From Mucilaginibacter agri (GTDB lineage Bacteria; Bacteroidota; Bacteroidia; Sphingobacteriales; Sphingobacteriaceae): 64,000 bases of DNA. Shown here piece by piece: positions 43,834 to 51,389 of this stretch; within the stretch, counting starts at the first letter, position 1, and each line of letters starts with the position of its first letter. Below the pieces are notes generated by a model. The model searched no databases and was not told the DNA's origin. It saw only the letters and a list, made by a program, of their open reading frames with translations. Made by a program: the position numbers and the translations under genes. The stretch covers positions 372,001 to 436,000 of the forward strand of contig NZ_WWEO01000041.1 of NCBI RefSeq assembly GCF_009928685.1, written 5' to 3'.

Positions 43834-44634
43834 ATGCAAGAAAGTTCAAATGAGGTTCGCGATAATGAATTGTTATCACTTTCTAATCTAGCAGGCTTAG
43901 CCGCCGCAAGCGTTACGATTACCTTTACTTTTGCAGTAGTTAAGCTTTTTATTTTCTACCAACTGTTTCTACATGTCCCAATATTTCAATACACCGATGT
44001 CATCGATGTTATTGCAATGGCCCCAACTGCGGTATTTTGGGCAATATTTATGGGATCGATAGAGGCGGGAATGTTTGTTTTCGAGAGTAATAAACTTATT
44101 AAGGCAGAGAAATATTTGTATGGGCTTATGGCCTATGGTTTGGCGATATTTATTACTGTCATAGCTTACAGAAATGATCCAGGAATACGTTTGGCATTAA
44201 TAATTCCTATTAGATATTGGTATTATTTCGTAGTGCCATTTGTAATTTATGTTGTAACAGTGATGTATATACAAGAAAATACAACCCAAGCTGGAGGTAA
44301 TTTTATGGTGAAAAACAAGGTAATAGCGGTCGTTATTTTTACTATTTGGTATGCAATATTCGATTCCTTTGCCAATTACACGGCGCTAAATACGCCGCAA
44401 ACCCACCTCGATTATAGACTCAAATTTAAAAATGGACAACAATTACGAACGGTAAAAAACATATATTTTGTGGGACGTTCAAAAGGGTTTTGGTTTATTT
44501 ATAATTCTTCGACCGAAAGTGTTAGAGTCATAAACAACGAAGATGTGGAGTTGGTGGATATAAACACCAATCTTTCCAGCTATGTTGACAAAGCTTCGGA
44601 AATACAAAAGGTCACTCACCCTAAAAAACTATAG
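43834..44634 (+). CDS. Five-helix membrane protein of unknown function
   Basis: From ATG at 43834 the protein has 266 residues (a TTG two codons earlier is less likely). Hydrophobic helices lie at about 25-47, 62-82, 95-112, 120-147 and 163-180. A soluble C-terminal domain of ~85 residues follows, with beta character (YRLKFKNGQQLRTVKNIYFVGRSKGFWFIYN…VRVINNEDVELVDI). I recognise no family. It sits alone between tRNA-copy/flank sequence and palindromic repeat R2, in the same arrangement as the Ntn-hydrolase gene. AT-rich codon use suggests a foreign origin. Confidence 0.65.
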   Translation: MQESSNEVRDNELLSLSNLAGLAAASVTITFTFAVVKLFIFYQLFLHVPIFQYTDVIDVIAMAPTAVFWAIFMGSIEAGMFVFESNKLIKAEKYLYGLMAYGLAIFITVIAYRNDPGIRLALIIPIRYWYYFVVPFVIYVVTVMYIQENTTQAGGNFMVKNKVIAVVIFTIWYAIFDSFANYTALNTPQTHLDYRLKFKNGQQLRTVKNIYFVGRSKGFWFIYNSSTESVRVINNEDVELVDINTNLSSYVDKASEIQKVTHPKKL

Positions 44635-44706
44635 GCCCCGTTGCTGGCGTACGTGTGTCGCATGTTATAAAACAGAATAGCAAATGAAGAGGATTTAGAT
44701 TCCCCC

Positions 44707-44851
44707 ATGCTCCCGCAAGGCTCTGCCGTGTGGTGAAGCAATTTGTCCTGTTACCCGTCGCCGCCGGGTCTCTCGAAGAGGACCCTGCGCTTTAGGATAG
44801 GTTAGCAGGGAATTGCGGGGTCCTCTGCGAGAGAACCCGCAAGAACATCAA
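44707..44851. repeat. ~145-bp palindromic repeat, copy R2
   Basis: Second copy of the repeat at 43498-43643, in the same orientation, with matching ends (ATGCTCCCGCAAGGCTCTGC … CAAGAACATCAA). The inner stem is GGGTCTCTCGAAGAGGACCC near 44766-44785 against GGGTCCTCTGCGAGAGAACCC near 44819-44838, with a one-base bulge. A short flank-repeat remnant GGTGACAACACCAGCC follows at 44862-44877. Confidence 0.85.
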
Positions 44852-44921
44852 TCAAAAGGTTGGTGACAACACCAGCCTTGCAAGCTAAAAAGCCTCTGGA
44901 TAATATCCAAAACCACTTCAA

Positions 44922-45797
44922 TTAATTTAAAAATCCATTCAAATAACCCAATATCATTTTAGACTGCATCATTAAGCTCACGTGGCTTTGCGAAGGGACA
45001 ATGGCCAAATGCGATTTCGGCATCGGCTGCATATCGGCAGATACGCCACCGCCCAGGAGTTGGTAGGTTTTTCCGAGTTCAACCTTATCTAGTCCATCGT
45101 TGTCGCCGGAAATGATCAATACAGGCGACGTGATTTTTGCGATATTGTTATCACCCATGTCAAATGGGCTCGCTATAAAAGCAAGCATTTGCGCTATAAA
45201 CTTTGTCCATTTTGTTTTGTCCGGTGCCGCCGCGTCGTATGCCGTTTTCATCGGACTGTTCGTAAACATTTCAGGCTTCATGTTTTTAAATGCTTCGGTT
45301 ACTTGTGGGGCCCAGCCGGTACTTTTATAGGTGGAAGAAATTATTACCAATTTCTTTACACGTTTGGGGTTTTGTATGGTCAACTGGTAAGCTACGGATC
45401 CCCCCATGCTATATCCGGCAACATCGGCGCTGTCAACTTTCAAATAATTCATTACGCTATCTACGTCACTTGCCAGGGTGGCCAAATCAAATTTTCTGTC
45501 CGAAAACGGGGTATGCCCATGCCCCTGAAATTCGATAGCAATTACTTTTCTTGTTTTTGACAGCTCAGGTATTAATTCGCCCCAGTTTGCATCAATAGTC
45601 ATAAAAGCACCATGTAGCAAAACAAGTGGCTTACCGTTACCAAATACTTCATAATAAACTTTTATGCCATTAACGGGTATGTAGCCACTTTCGGCAGGCT
45701 TGCTTTGTTGCCCTTTAGACCGAAATACTGTAAAAAGAAGCATAGCAATTACTAATGCCGGTTTTAAGACGTTAAGTCCTTTTAATGCCTTTTTCAT
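44922..45797 (-). CDS. Exported alpha/beta hydrolase
   Basis: The 291-residue protein has an N-terminal hydrophobic signal or anchor (LKPALVIAMLLFTVF, residues 11-25). The alpha/beta hydrolase core has the oxyanion motif LVLLHGAF, nucleophile elbow GYSMGG with Ser130, an acid in ISGDNDG (Asp ~234) and the catalytic His in SQSHVSL. Probable esterase or lipase-type activity outside the cytoplasm; substrate unknown. Monocistronic on the minus strand. Confidence 0.85.
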   Translation of the reverse strand: MKKALKGLNVLKPALVIAMLLFTVFRSKGQQSKPAESGYIPVNGIKVYYEVFGNGKPLVLLHGAFMTIDANWGELIPELSKTRKVIAIEFQGHGHTPFSDRKFDLATLASDVDSVMNYLKVDSADVAGYSMGGSVAYQLTIQNPKRVKKLVIISSTYKSTGWAPQVTEAFKNMKPEMFTNSPMKTAYDAAAPDKTKWTKFIAQMLAFIASPFDMGDNNIAKITSPVLIISGDNDGLDKVELGKTYQLLGGGVSADMQPMPKSHLAIVPSQSHVSLMMQSKMILGYLNGFLN

Positions 45798-46108
45798 AAC
45801 GCTCCAATTAAATTATTGTGATCTATCAATAATATAAATATCGGCGATATTTCAGCATTTCAGGCTGTGTAAAGACGACAATTTGAGGGGTAAATCGCGC
45901 CAAGATAATGTGGTTGTATTGGAATTGGAGAGGCGATGATTATGCGCTAGCCAATTTTGCATTGTGCAGTCAATCAGTTATTTGTGAAATTTTTGTTCTT
46001 GTATCAGAATAAATAACTGTAATTTAGATAACCCGATTTTTGCCAGCCTCCGGTAGCATTGTCCGCCAGGCAATCCAACCTACTAAACCGATAATCAATT
46101 AAGGAAAA
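45798..46108. other. 311-bp intergenic region, divergent
   Basis: The gap lies between the divergent hydrolase and O-methyltransferase genes. I see no ORF with support, no strong hairpin and no clear TAnnTTTG box at a sensible distance; AT-rich blocks near 45810-45845 and 45990-46030 are the likeliest promoter areas. Confidence 0.4.
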
Positions 46109-47149
46109 ATGGAACAGCAACCTAACCAGCCATCGCCCGAAAACATTATGAAAATTGGTACGGGCTTTTGGGCTTCAAAAATTCTTCTGACCGCCGTGAG
46201 CTTTCAGCTATTCACCATAGTTGCCGAAAAGAAAACGATGAAAGCCGAAGATGTTAAAGACATTTTAGGGCTTAAATGCGCAAACAGGCATGTATATGAT
46301 TTTTTAGATGCTTTAACCGGGTTTGGTTTTTTAAAGCGTGATGGGGTTTTAGAAACAGCTATTTACTCCAATACGGTGGATACGGATACATTTTTAGATA
46401 GCAATAAGCCGTCGTACATTGGAGGCATCCTCGAAATGATGAACAACCGTTTATATGGTTTCTGGGGCAACCTGGGCGAGGGGTTGCTTACAGGGCTTCC
46501 GCAAAATGAAGCAAAAAGGAGCGAAGATTTTTTCGGCCTGATCTATAAAGATCCCGAAAAACTGAATGAATTTACCCACGCCATGAGCGGCATCCAAATG
46601 GGTAATTTTATAACATTCGCCCAAAAGTTCGATTTTACGAAATATAAAACCTTGATTGATGTGGGCGGTTCAGCTGGCCTGCTTTCTGTTATGGTTGCAA
46701 AGCATAATCCCCATATGCATTGTACAAGTTTCGACCTGCCGCCGGTTGAGCCCATTGCAAATGCTACCATACAGCAATTCGGATTGCCAGATCGCGTGAA
46801 AGCCGCAAGCGGCGACTTTTTCACCATGCCAATACCCGATGCAGACATAGTGGTAATGGGAAATATCCTGCATGATTGGAACGAAGAAAATAAGATTTCG
46901 TTAATGAGAAAAGCCTATGAGGCGTTGCCTGATAATGGCGCGTTTGTAGCTATAGAAGGCATAATAGATGATGAAAGAAAGCAAAACGTTTTTGGTATGA
47001 TGATGAGTTTAAATATGCTTATTGAAACAGGAACGGGATTCGATTACACCTTTGCCGATTTCAACAAATGGGCAAATATTGTTGGGTTTAAATCAACCTC
47101 GCTGCTCCCGTTGGTGGGGCCTTCAAGCGCGGCGATAGCGTATAAGTAA
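46109..47149 (+). CDS. SAM-dependent O-methyltransferase (acetylserotonin O-MT type)
   Basis: The 346-residue protein has an N-terminal winged-helix dimerisation region (about 10-90, ASKILLTAVSFQLFTIVAE…VYDFLDALTGFGFLKRDG). A class I methyltransferase domain follows: the SAM motif LIDVGGSAGLLSVMVAKHNP, acidic FDLPPVE, GDFF, and the catalytic-His motif ILHDWNEE. This matches Methyltransf_2 (PF00891) enzymes that methylate phenolic or similar hydroxyls. The acceptor is unknown. It lies near the HxlR-controlled dehydrogenases, which could act on quinone-like compounds, but a shared pathway is speculative. Confidence 0.87.
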   Translation: MEQQPNQPSPENIMKIGTGFWASKILLTAVSFQLFTIVAEKKTMKAEDVKDILGLKCANRHVYDFLDALTGFGFLKRDGVLETAIYSNTVDTDTFLDSNKPSYIGGILEMMNNRLYGFWGNLGEGLLTGLPQNEAKRSEDFFGLIYKDPEKLNEFTHAMSGIQMGNFITFAQKFDFTKYKTLIDVGGSAGLLSVMVAKHNPHMHCTSFDLPPVEPIANATIQQFGLPDRVKAASGDFFTMPIPDADIVVMGNILHDWNEENKISLMRKAYEALPDNGAFVAIEGIIDDERKQNVFGMMMSLNMLIETGTGFDYTFADFNKWANIVGFKSTSLLPLVGPSSAAIAYK

Positions 47150-47339
47150 GTAAACATGACGTTAATGTTTTTCAGCCTAAGGTTGGAGTTGTCACAGCCT
47201 TTCTGTGAAATGGATGATACGGTGACAGCACGATATGTGTTCGGGAGATTTTCTCGGCCCACCCAAGGGAGGCAATCAAACTTGGTTCTCGCTGCGCACG
47301 CGTGCTGTCTGTAACTAAAGCGAATCAACACCCAACATA

Positions 47340-47696
47340 TTATTTCCCTACAATCTTCTTTCGGTGTACCGTTCCCCAATCCGAAAGTTCTGTGATGATG
47401 GTTTGCAGCGTATTGCCGTGTTCTGTTAGTTCGTATTCAACGGTTATGGGTTGTGTGGCTAAAACAGTCCGTTTTACCAGCTGGTTTATTTCCAGTTCCT
47501 TTAATTCCTTGCTCAGCATTCTGTTAGAAACGCCTTCAACATCGTTCAGAATGTCAGAAAATCTTCTTTTACCGTAACAGCAAATAGACGAGATAATAGC
47601 GATTTTCCATTTCCCGTTCAAGGCGTCCATAGCATCCTGAACAGACCTCATTCTTTTCTTTTGTTCCTGCTGGAACTCTGTTATTGCGCACTTCAT
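47340..47696 (-). CDS. HxlR family transcriptional regulator
   Basis: The 118-residue protein is a winged-helix HxlR regulator: VQDAMDALNGKWKIAIISSICCYGKRRFSDILNDVEGVSNRMLSKELKELEINQLVKRTVLATQPITVEYELTEHG. Several relatives sense electrophiles such as quinones or aldehydes through cysteines; here two adjacent cysteines (ICCYG) lie in the first helix region. It is divergent from the two-gene SDR operon at 47801, and an inverted repeat overlaps that promoter, so it is likely their regulator. Confidence 0.9.
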   Translation of the reverse strand: MKCAITEFQQEQKKRMRSVQDAMDALNGKWKIAIISSICCYGKRRFSDILNDVEGVSNRMLSKELKELEINQLVKRTVLATQPITVEYELTEHGNTLQTIITELSDWGTVHRKKIVGK

Positions 47697-47740
47697 ATGT
47701 TACTTAGTTACACCGATGTTACTATTACTTTTCAGTACAA

Positions 47741-47775
47741 AGTTACTTAAAATAACTTGATTGCTCTACCTTTGC
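47741..47775 (+). promoter_or_regulatory. SDR operon promoter with HxlR-type inverted repeat
   Basis: TACCTTTG (47768-47775) matches the Bacteroidota -7 consensus, 26 bases from the first SDR start. AAGTTA-CTTAAAA-TAACTT (47741-47759) is an inverted repeat covering the -33 area; further GTTAC motifs lie towards the hxlR start (47700-47732). Binding by the HxlR protein is inferred from position. Confidence 0.5.
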
Positions 47776-47800
47776 TGCTCAATAATTAAAGAAAGAAACA

Positions 47801-48553
47801 ATGAGTAAGTTAAAAAATAAAGTTGCCGTAATTACAGGCGGCAATAGCGGTATCGGATTGGGTATTGCTGAGGCATTTAGAAATGAAGGCGCCGTCGGGG
47901 CTATTGTCGGCAGAAATCAGGAAACTTTAACAAGTGCCGTGGCTCAACTTGGAGAAAATTTTATAGCCATAAATGCCGATGTAACCAATGTTGACGACCT
48001 AGAAAGAGTATTTAAAGAAACAGCTGAAAGATTTGGTAAAATAGATGTGGTTGTAGCCAATGCAGGTGGCGGAGCCGTTGGAACTGTGGCGACCTTTGGC
48101 GAAGCCGACTTTGACAAGGCAATTGATCTGAATTTGAAAAGTGTGTATTTCACTGTTCAAAAAGCATTACCCTATATGAATGAGGGCGGTTCTATTATCC
48201 TGATCGGGTCAAATGCAGCCCACCGCGCTTATCCATCATTTACGCTGTACGGTGCTGCAAAAGCAGCCGTGATCTATTTAGCAAAAGGATTTTCGAGCGA
48301 CCTTTTAGATAGAAAGATCAGGGCAAACGTAATAACACCCGGAACAACAGATACACCGGCGTTTGACAAGTTTGTTCCCGCAGAGCAAATTGAAGCTGTA
48401 AAAAAACACTTTGCAGATCAAATGCCGATAGGCAGGATTGGTCAACCTGCCGACATTGGCACAATAGCGGTTTTCCTGGCCTCTGACGATTCTTCATTTA
48501 TGCTTGGTGCCGAACTTATTGTGGATGGCGGTATGACCTATTTAGCTAAATAA
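47801..48553 (+). CDS. SDR family oxidoreductase (first of pair)
   Basis: A classical short-chain dehydrogenase of 250 residues: cofactor motif TGGNSGIG (12-19), NAG in VVANAGG, catalytic Ser137, Tyr150 and Lys154 (YGAAK), and the C-terminal SSFMLGAELIVDGGM. Classical SDRs reduce or oxidise carbonyl/alcohol groups with NAD(P)(H). Cofactor preference is not certain; Gly-Arg-Asn after beta-2 (IVGRNQ) suggests NADPH. The second SDR gene follows 8 bases later. Likely controlled by the divergent HxlR regulator. Confidence 0.9.
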   Translation: MSKLKNKVAVITGGNSGIGLGIAEAFRNEGAVGAIVGRNQETLTSAVAQLGENFIAINADVTNVDDLERVFKETAERFGKIDVVVANAGGGAVGTVATFGEADFDKAIDLNLKSVYFTVQKALPYMNEGGSIILIGSNAAHRAYPSFTLYGAAKAAVIYLAKGFSSDLLDRKIRANVITPGTTDTPAFDKFVPAEQIEAVKKHFADQMPIGRIGQPADIGTIAVFLASDDSSFMLGAELIVDGGMTYLAK

Positions 48554-48561
48554 TTTTCAAT

Positions 48562-49320
48562 ATGAACAGATTAAAAAACAAAGTAGCGGTAGTTACCGGT
48601 GCTTCAAAAGGAATAGGTGCCTCTATCGCGAAACACTTCGCTGCCGAAGGCGCAAAGGTTGTGGTGAATTATGCTTCGAGCAGAGAGGGAGCTGATAAGG
48701 TAGTGAAAGCCATAACCGAAAACGGAGGCATAGCTATTGCAGTACAGGCTGATGTATCTAATGAGTTAGATGTAAACAGGTTATTTGAAGAAACCCGGAA
48801 AGCGTTCGGCACGTTAGATATTTTAGTTAACAACGCGGTTTCTCAAGGGTACGCACCTATAGAACAGATATCGGTGGAGGCTTTTCACCAGAGTTTCAAT
48901 GTCAATGTACTAGGGCCTGTCTTAGCTATTCAGGCAGCATTGAAATTATTTGGAGACAAAGGCGGGAATATTATCAATATCAGTTCGGGTGCCAGCAAAT
49001 ACCCGCTTCCCTCGGCCTCCCTGTACTCTGCAACTAAGGCTGCGTTAGATGCTTTCACCATTGCATTATCGAAAGAACTGGGTGCAAAAAACGTTCGTAT
49101 TAATTCTATTTTACCGGGTGCTACAGAAACAGAAGGTGCAGCCAGTGCGGGCGTAACTGCCGGCAGCGAGTACGAAAAAATGTTTATTGCCAATACACCG
49201 CTTGGCCGCCGAGGCCAACCCGAAGACATAGCGAAAGCCGTTGTTTTTATAGCCTCGGATGATGCCGCCTGGATTACAGGAGAGCAAATTTCTGTTTCGG
49301 GCGGTATGTATGGTTTCTAA
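48562..49320 (+). CDS. SDR family oxidoreductase (second of pair)
   Basis: A 252-residue classical SDR with TGASKGIG (12-19), NNA in LVNNAVSQ, catalytic Ser142, Tyr155, Lys159 (YSATK) and the glucose-1-dehydrogenase/FabG-like C-terminus DAAWITGEQISVSGG. It is translated from the same mRNA as the preceding SDR, and a terminator follows 45 bases after the stop. The pair shares under half its residues by eye, so this is not a recent duplication. Confidence 0.9.
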   Translation: MNRLKNKVAVVTGASKGIGASIAKHFAAEGAKVVVNYASSREGADKVVKAITENGGIAIAVQADVSNELDVNRLFEETRKAFGTLDILVNNAVSQGYAPIEQISVEAFHQSFNVNVLGPVLAIQAALKLFGDKGGNIINISSGASKYPLPSASLYSATKAALDAFTIALSKELGAKNVRINSILPGATETEGAASAGVTAGSEYEKMFIANTPLGRRGQPEDIAKAVVFIASDDAAWITGEQISVSGGMYGF

Positions 49321-49364
49321 ACAAAATATCGTAAATCAGGGGCTTTTGAAGCTTCCCTTCCTTG

Positions 49365-49391
49365 AAAGTTGCCAATAGCATTGGCAACTTT
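49365..49391 (+). terminator. Terminator of the SDR operon
   Basis: AAAGTTGCCAAT (49365-49376), AGC, ATTGGCAACTTT (49380-49391), followed by more T. Confidence 0.9.
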
Positions 49392-49451
49392 TTTTTATGA
49401 ATTAAACGCCGGTTAGGACGATACTAGCATAACTAATTACGGTTAACAGTT

Positions 49452-49459
49452 TACCTTTG
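49452..49459 (+). promoter_or_regulatory. -7 box of the yjdM-like gene
   Basis: TACCTTTG lies 13 bases before the ATG at 49473, implying a very short leader. No upstream TTG at the right distance. Confidence 0.5.
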
Positions 49460-49472
49460 TCAAAACGTTAAT

Positions 49473-49811
49473 ATGATAGAGCTACCTCCTTGCCCCTTGT
49501 GCAAATCAACCTTTACTTACGAAATGGAAAACCTGTTGGCCTGTCCAGAATGCGGCCACGAGTGGAGTGCGGAAGAAGATATTATCGGGGATAACCAGTT
49601 GGTGGTGAAAGATAGTAACGGCAATATTCTGCAAAATGGAGACGCGGTAGTGGTGATAAAAAACCTGCCGGTGAAAGGTTCATCGCAAAGTATAAAGGCA
49701 GGCACTAAAGTTAAAAACATTCGTTTGGTAGAGGGCGATCACAATATTGATTGTAAGATCGATGGATTCGGTGCAATGACGCTTAAATCTGAATTTGTAA
49801 AAAAGACATAG
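49473..49811 (+). CDS. yjdM: YjdM/PhnA family zinc-ribbon protein
   Basis: The 112-residue protein is full length for this family: a zinc ribbon [25 protein letters not shown] (Cys7, Cys10, Cys24, Cys27) and the C-terminal PhnA domain beginning [43 protein letters not shown]. It was named for its place near alkylphosphonate genes in E. coli, but no phosphonate genes lie here and the activity of the family is unsettled. Confidence 0.88.
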   Translation: MIELPPCPLCKSTFTYEMENLLACPECGHEWSAEEDIIGDNQLVVKDSNGNILQNGDAVVVIKNLPVKGSSQSIKAGTKVKNIRLVEGDHNIDCKIDGFGAMTLKSEFVKKT

Positions 49812-50008
49812 GTAGGCACTGACAAGCATTTGACTTACGTCATACACTATTTTGTTTACCCCAACCAGTTGTATGATTTTTACATGTCACATTTTTTTAA
49901 CTTCAGAATAAAATATTTACTTTTCGCACAGTTGAAACTGGCTGCCTTGTTTGCCGCCAGTTTAATTGCGATGCCAAAAAATAATTTGCTGTCTCCAATT
50001 TTGTCTGT

Positions 50009-51319
50009 ATTAAAAAGATCAATAATTTTTGGCTTAAGCTTGTAGGAGAAACCTATGCGTTCTCACTAGAGAGTAGGATATTTCATTCTATAAGTGTCTG
50101 TATTATTGCCTTGGCTTGCTTTTATATTCCGTACGACTTATATGCAGGGATGTATGTGGCTTCCTTATCGTGTCTTATACTTGCTGCTGTCTTTTTTTAT
50201 CAGTATTACTATTCGCGGTATCATCATAAAAAGCATAATGACGTCGTATTTGGGCTAGCCGGGTTAATTATTTTCTCTGTAAATTATTTTGCCAATTCGG
50301 GTATCAATGGCTCTACCGATTTAATATGGCCGGCTTACTTATTACTGCTCTTAGCCATTTCTCCATACCGCCAGCATTTGGCCTGGTTAATAATTTACGT
50401 GCTAACTTTTTTGATTCTTCATGCCATTGGATATTACTACCCTACATTGGTACAATATCCTTTTAGTGGCGCCAAAGGGATGTTCATCGACCGTATTACT
50501 GCTTTTCCGATCCCGGTAGTTACCATTTACTTAATTATTAAATTTATCAGGCGGAGTTATGATAAGGAGAAGAACATAGTAGAATTAAGAAATGAAGAGA
50601 TAACGCTACAAAAAAGCCTGCTTGAGCAAAGCAATGCGGAAAAGAATAAGCTGATGTCCATCATTTCGCACGATATGCGGGCACCTCTCATTAACATTCA
50701 AAGTTATCTGCGGCTGCTTAACGAAAATGCAATCGACAAAACCGAGCGGCCTGAATTAGAAAAAGATTTGCTGGCCGCTACCAATAACACTATGCAAATG
50801 CTATCCAATTTGCTGTACTGGACAAAATCGCAAATGGAACGGCCCAGCATAAACTTGCAGACGCTCAACCTGTTTTCGGCATTACGAAGCACGTTAGATA
50901 TGGAGAAAACTCTTGCAGAAAAAAAAGGCATCGCTTTAAATTATAACCTCGACGATACAATAACCGTAATTGCCGATACCGATATGCTGCAATTAGTGGT
51001 GCGTAACCTGGTAAGCAATGCCATTAAGTTTACACCTAAAGGAGGCGCGATCAATATAGATGCCCTAATACTCGGCGGCAAATGCAAATTAACAGTGAGT
51101 GATAATGGAAAAGGCATCGCCCCTGCCGAACAGGAGAATATTTTTCGCATAACTTCTGAACCCGCTTTTGGCACTAATAACGAAAGAGGCGTAGGTTTGG
51201 GATTGTTGCTATGCAAAGAGTTTATAGAGCGGCAAGGCGGAAGTATCGGCTTCGAAAGTATTTTCGGGCAGGGTTCGGCCTTTTTTATTTTTATTGCTTC
51301 GAAGCCGGACCCGGAGTAG
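50009..51319 (+). CDS. Membrane sensor histidine kinase (non-canonical start)
   Basis: The frame stays open from 49985 and reads KKINNFWLKLVGETYAFSLE-SRIFHS before the first helix, a conserved-looking N-terminus. The first TTG (50111) and any ATG come only later and would cut into helix 1. ATT at 50009 is the best upstream start, giving 436 residues. Six or so helices fill the first ~180 residues. A coiled coil follows, then HisKA with the phospho-His in SIISHDMRAP (His ~221), N box NLVSNAIKFTP, G1 VSDNGKGI and G2 GVGLGLLLCKEF. No response regulator is adjacent, so the partner is unknown. The true start is uncertain. Confidence 0.8.
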   Translation: MKKINNFWLKLVGETYAFSLESRIFHSISVCIIALACFYIPYDLYAGMYVASLSCLILAAVFFYQYYYSRYHHKKHNDVVFGLAGLIIFSVNYFANSGINGSTDLIWPAYLLLLLAISPYRQHLAWLIIYVLTFLILHAIGYYYPTLVQYPFSGAKGMFIDRITAFPIPVVTIYLIIKFIRRSYDKEKNIVELRNEEITLQKSLLEQSNAEKNKLMSIISHDMRAPLINIQSYLRLLNENAIDKTERPELEKDLLAATNNTMQMLSNLLYWTKSQMERPSINLQTLNLFSALRSTLDMEKTLAEKKGIALNYNLDDTITVIADTDMLQLVVRNLVSNAIKFTPKGGAINIDALILGGKCKLTVSDNGKGIAPAEQENIFRITSEPAFGTNNERGVGLGLLLCKEFIERQGGSIGFESIFGQGSAFFIFIASKPDPE

Positions 51320-51371
51320 AACCTTAATACACTCTTAATCTCCCGTTAACTCATAGACTACCCCAATCGGA

Positions 51372-51379
51372 TATTTTTG
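51372..51379 (+). promoter_or_regulatory. -7 box of the phosphodiesterase gene
   Basis: TATTTTTG fits TAnnTTTG, 10 bases before the start codon at 51390; again a very short leader is predicted. Confidence 0.45.
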
Positions 51380-51389
51380 GGCAAAATCT

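Noticed and set aside
42260-44851. CRISPR array
   Set aside because: The repeats here are two long palindromes flanking genes, without regularly spaced short repeats and spacers.
49830-50045. 71-codon plus-strand frame ahead of the histidine kinase
   Set aside because: No family pattern, and it overlaps the better-supported upstream extension of the kinase in another frame.
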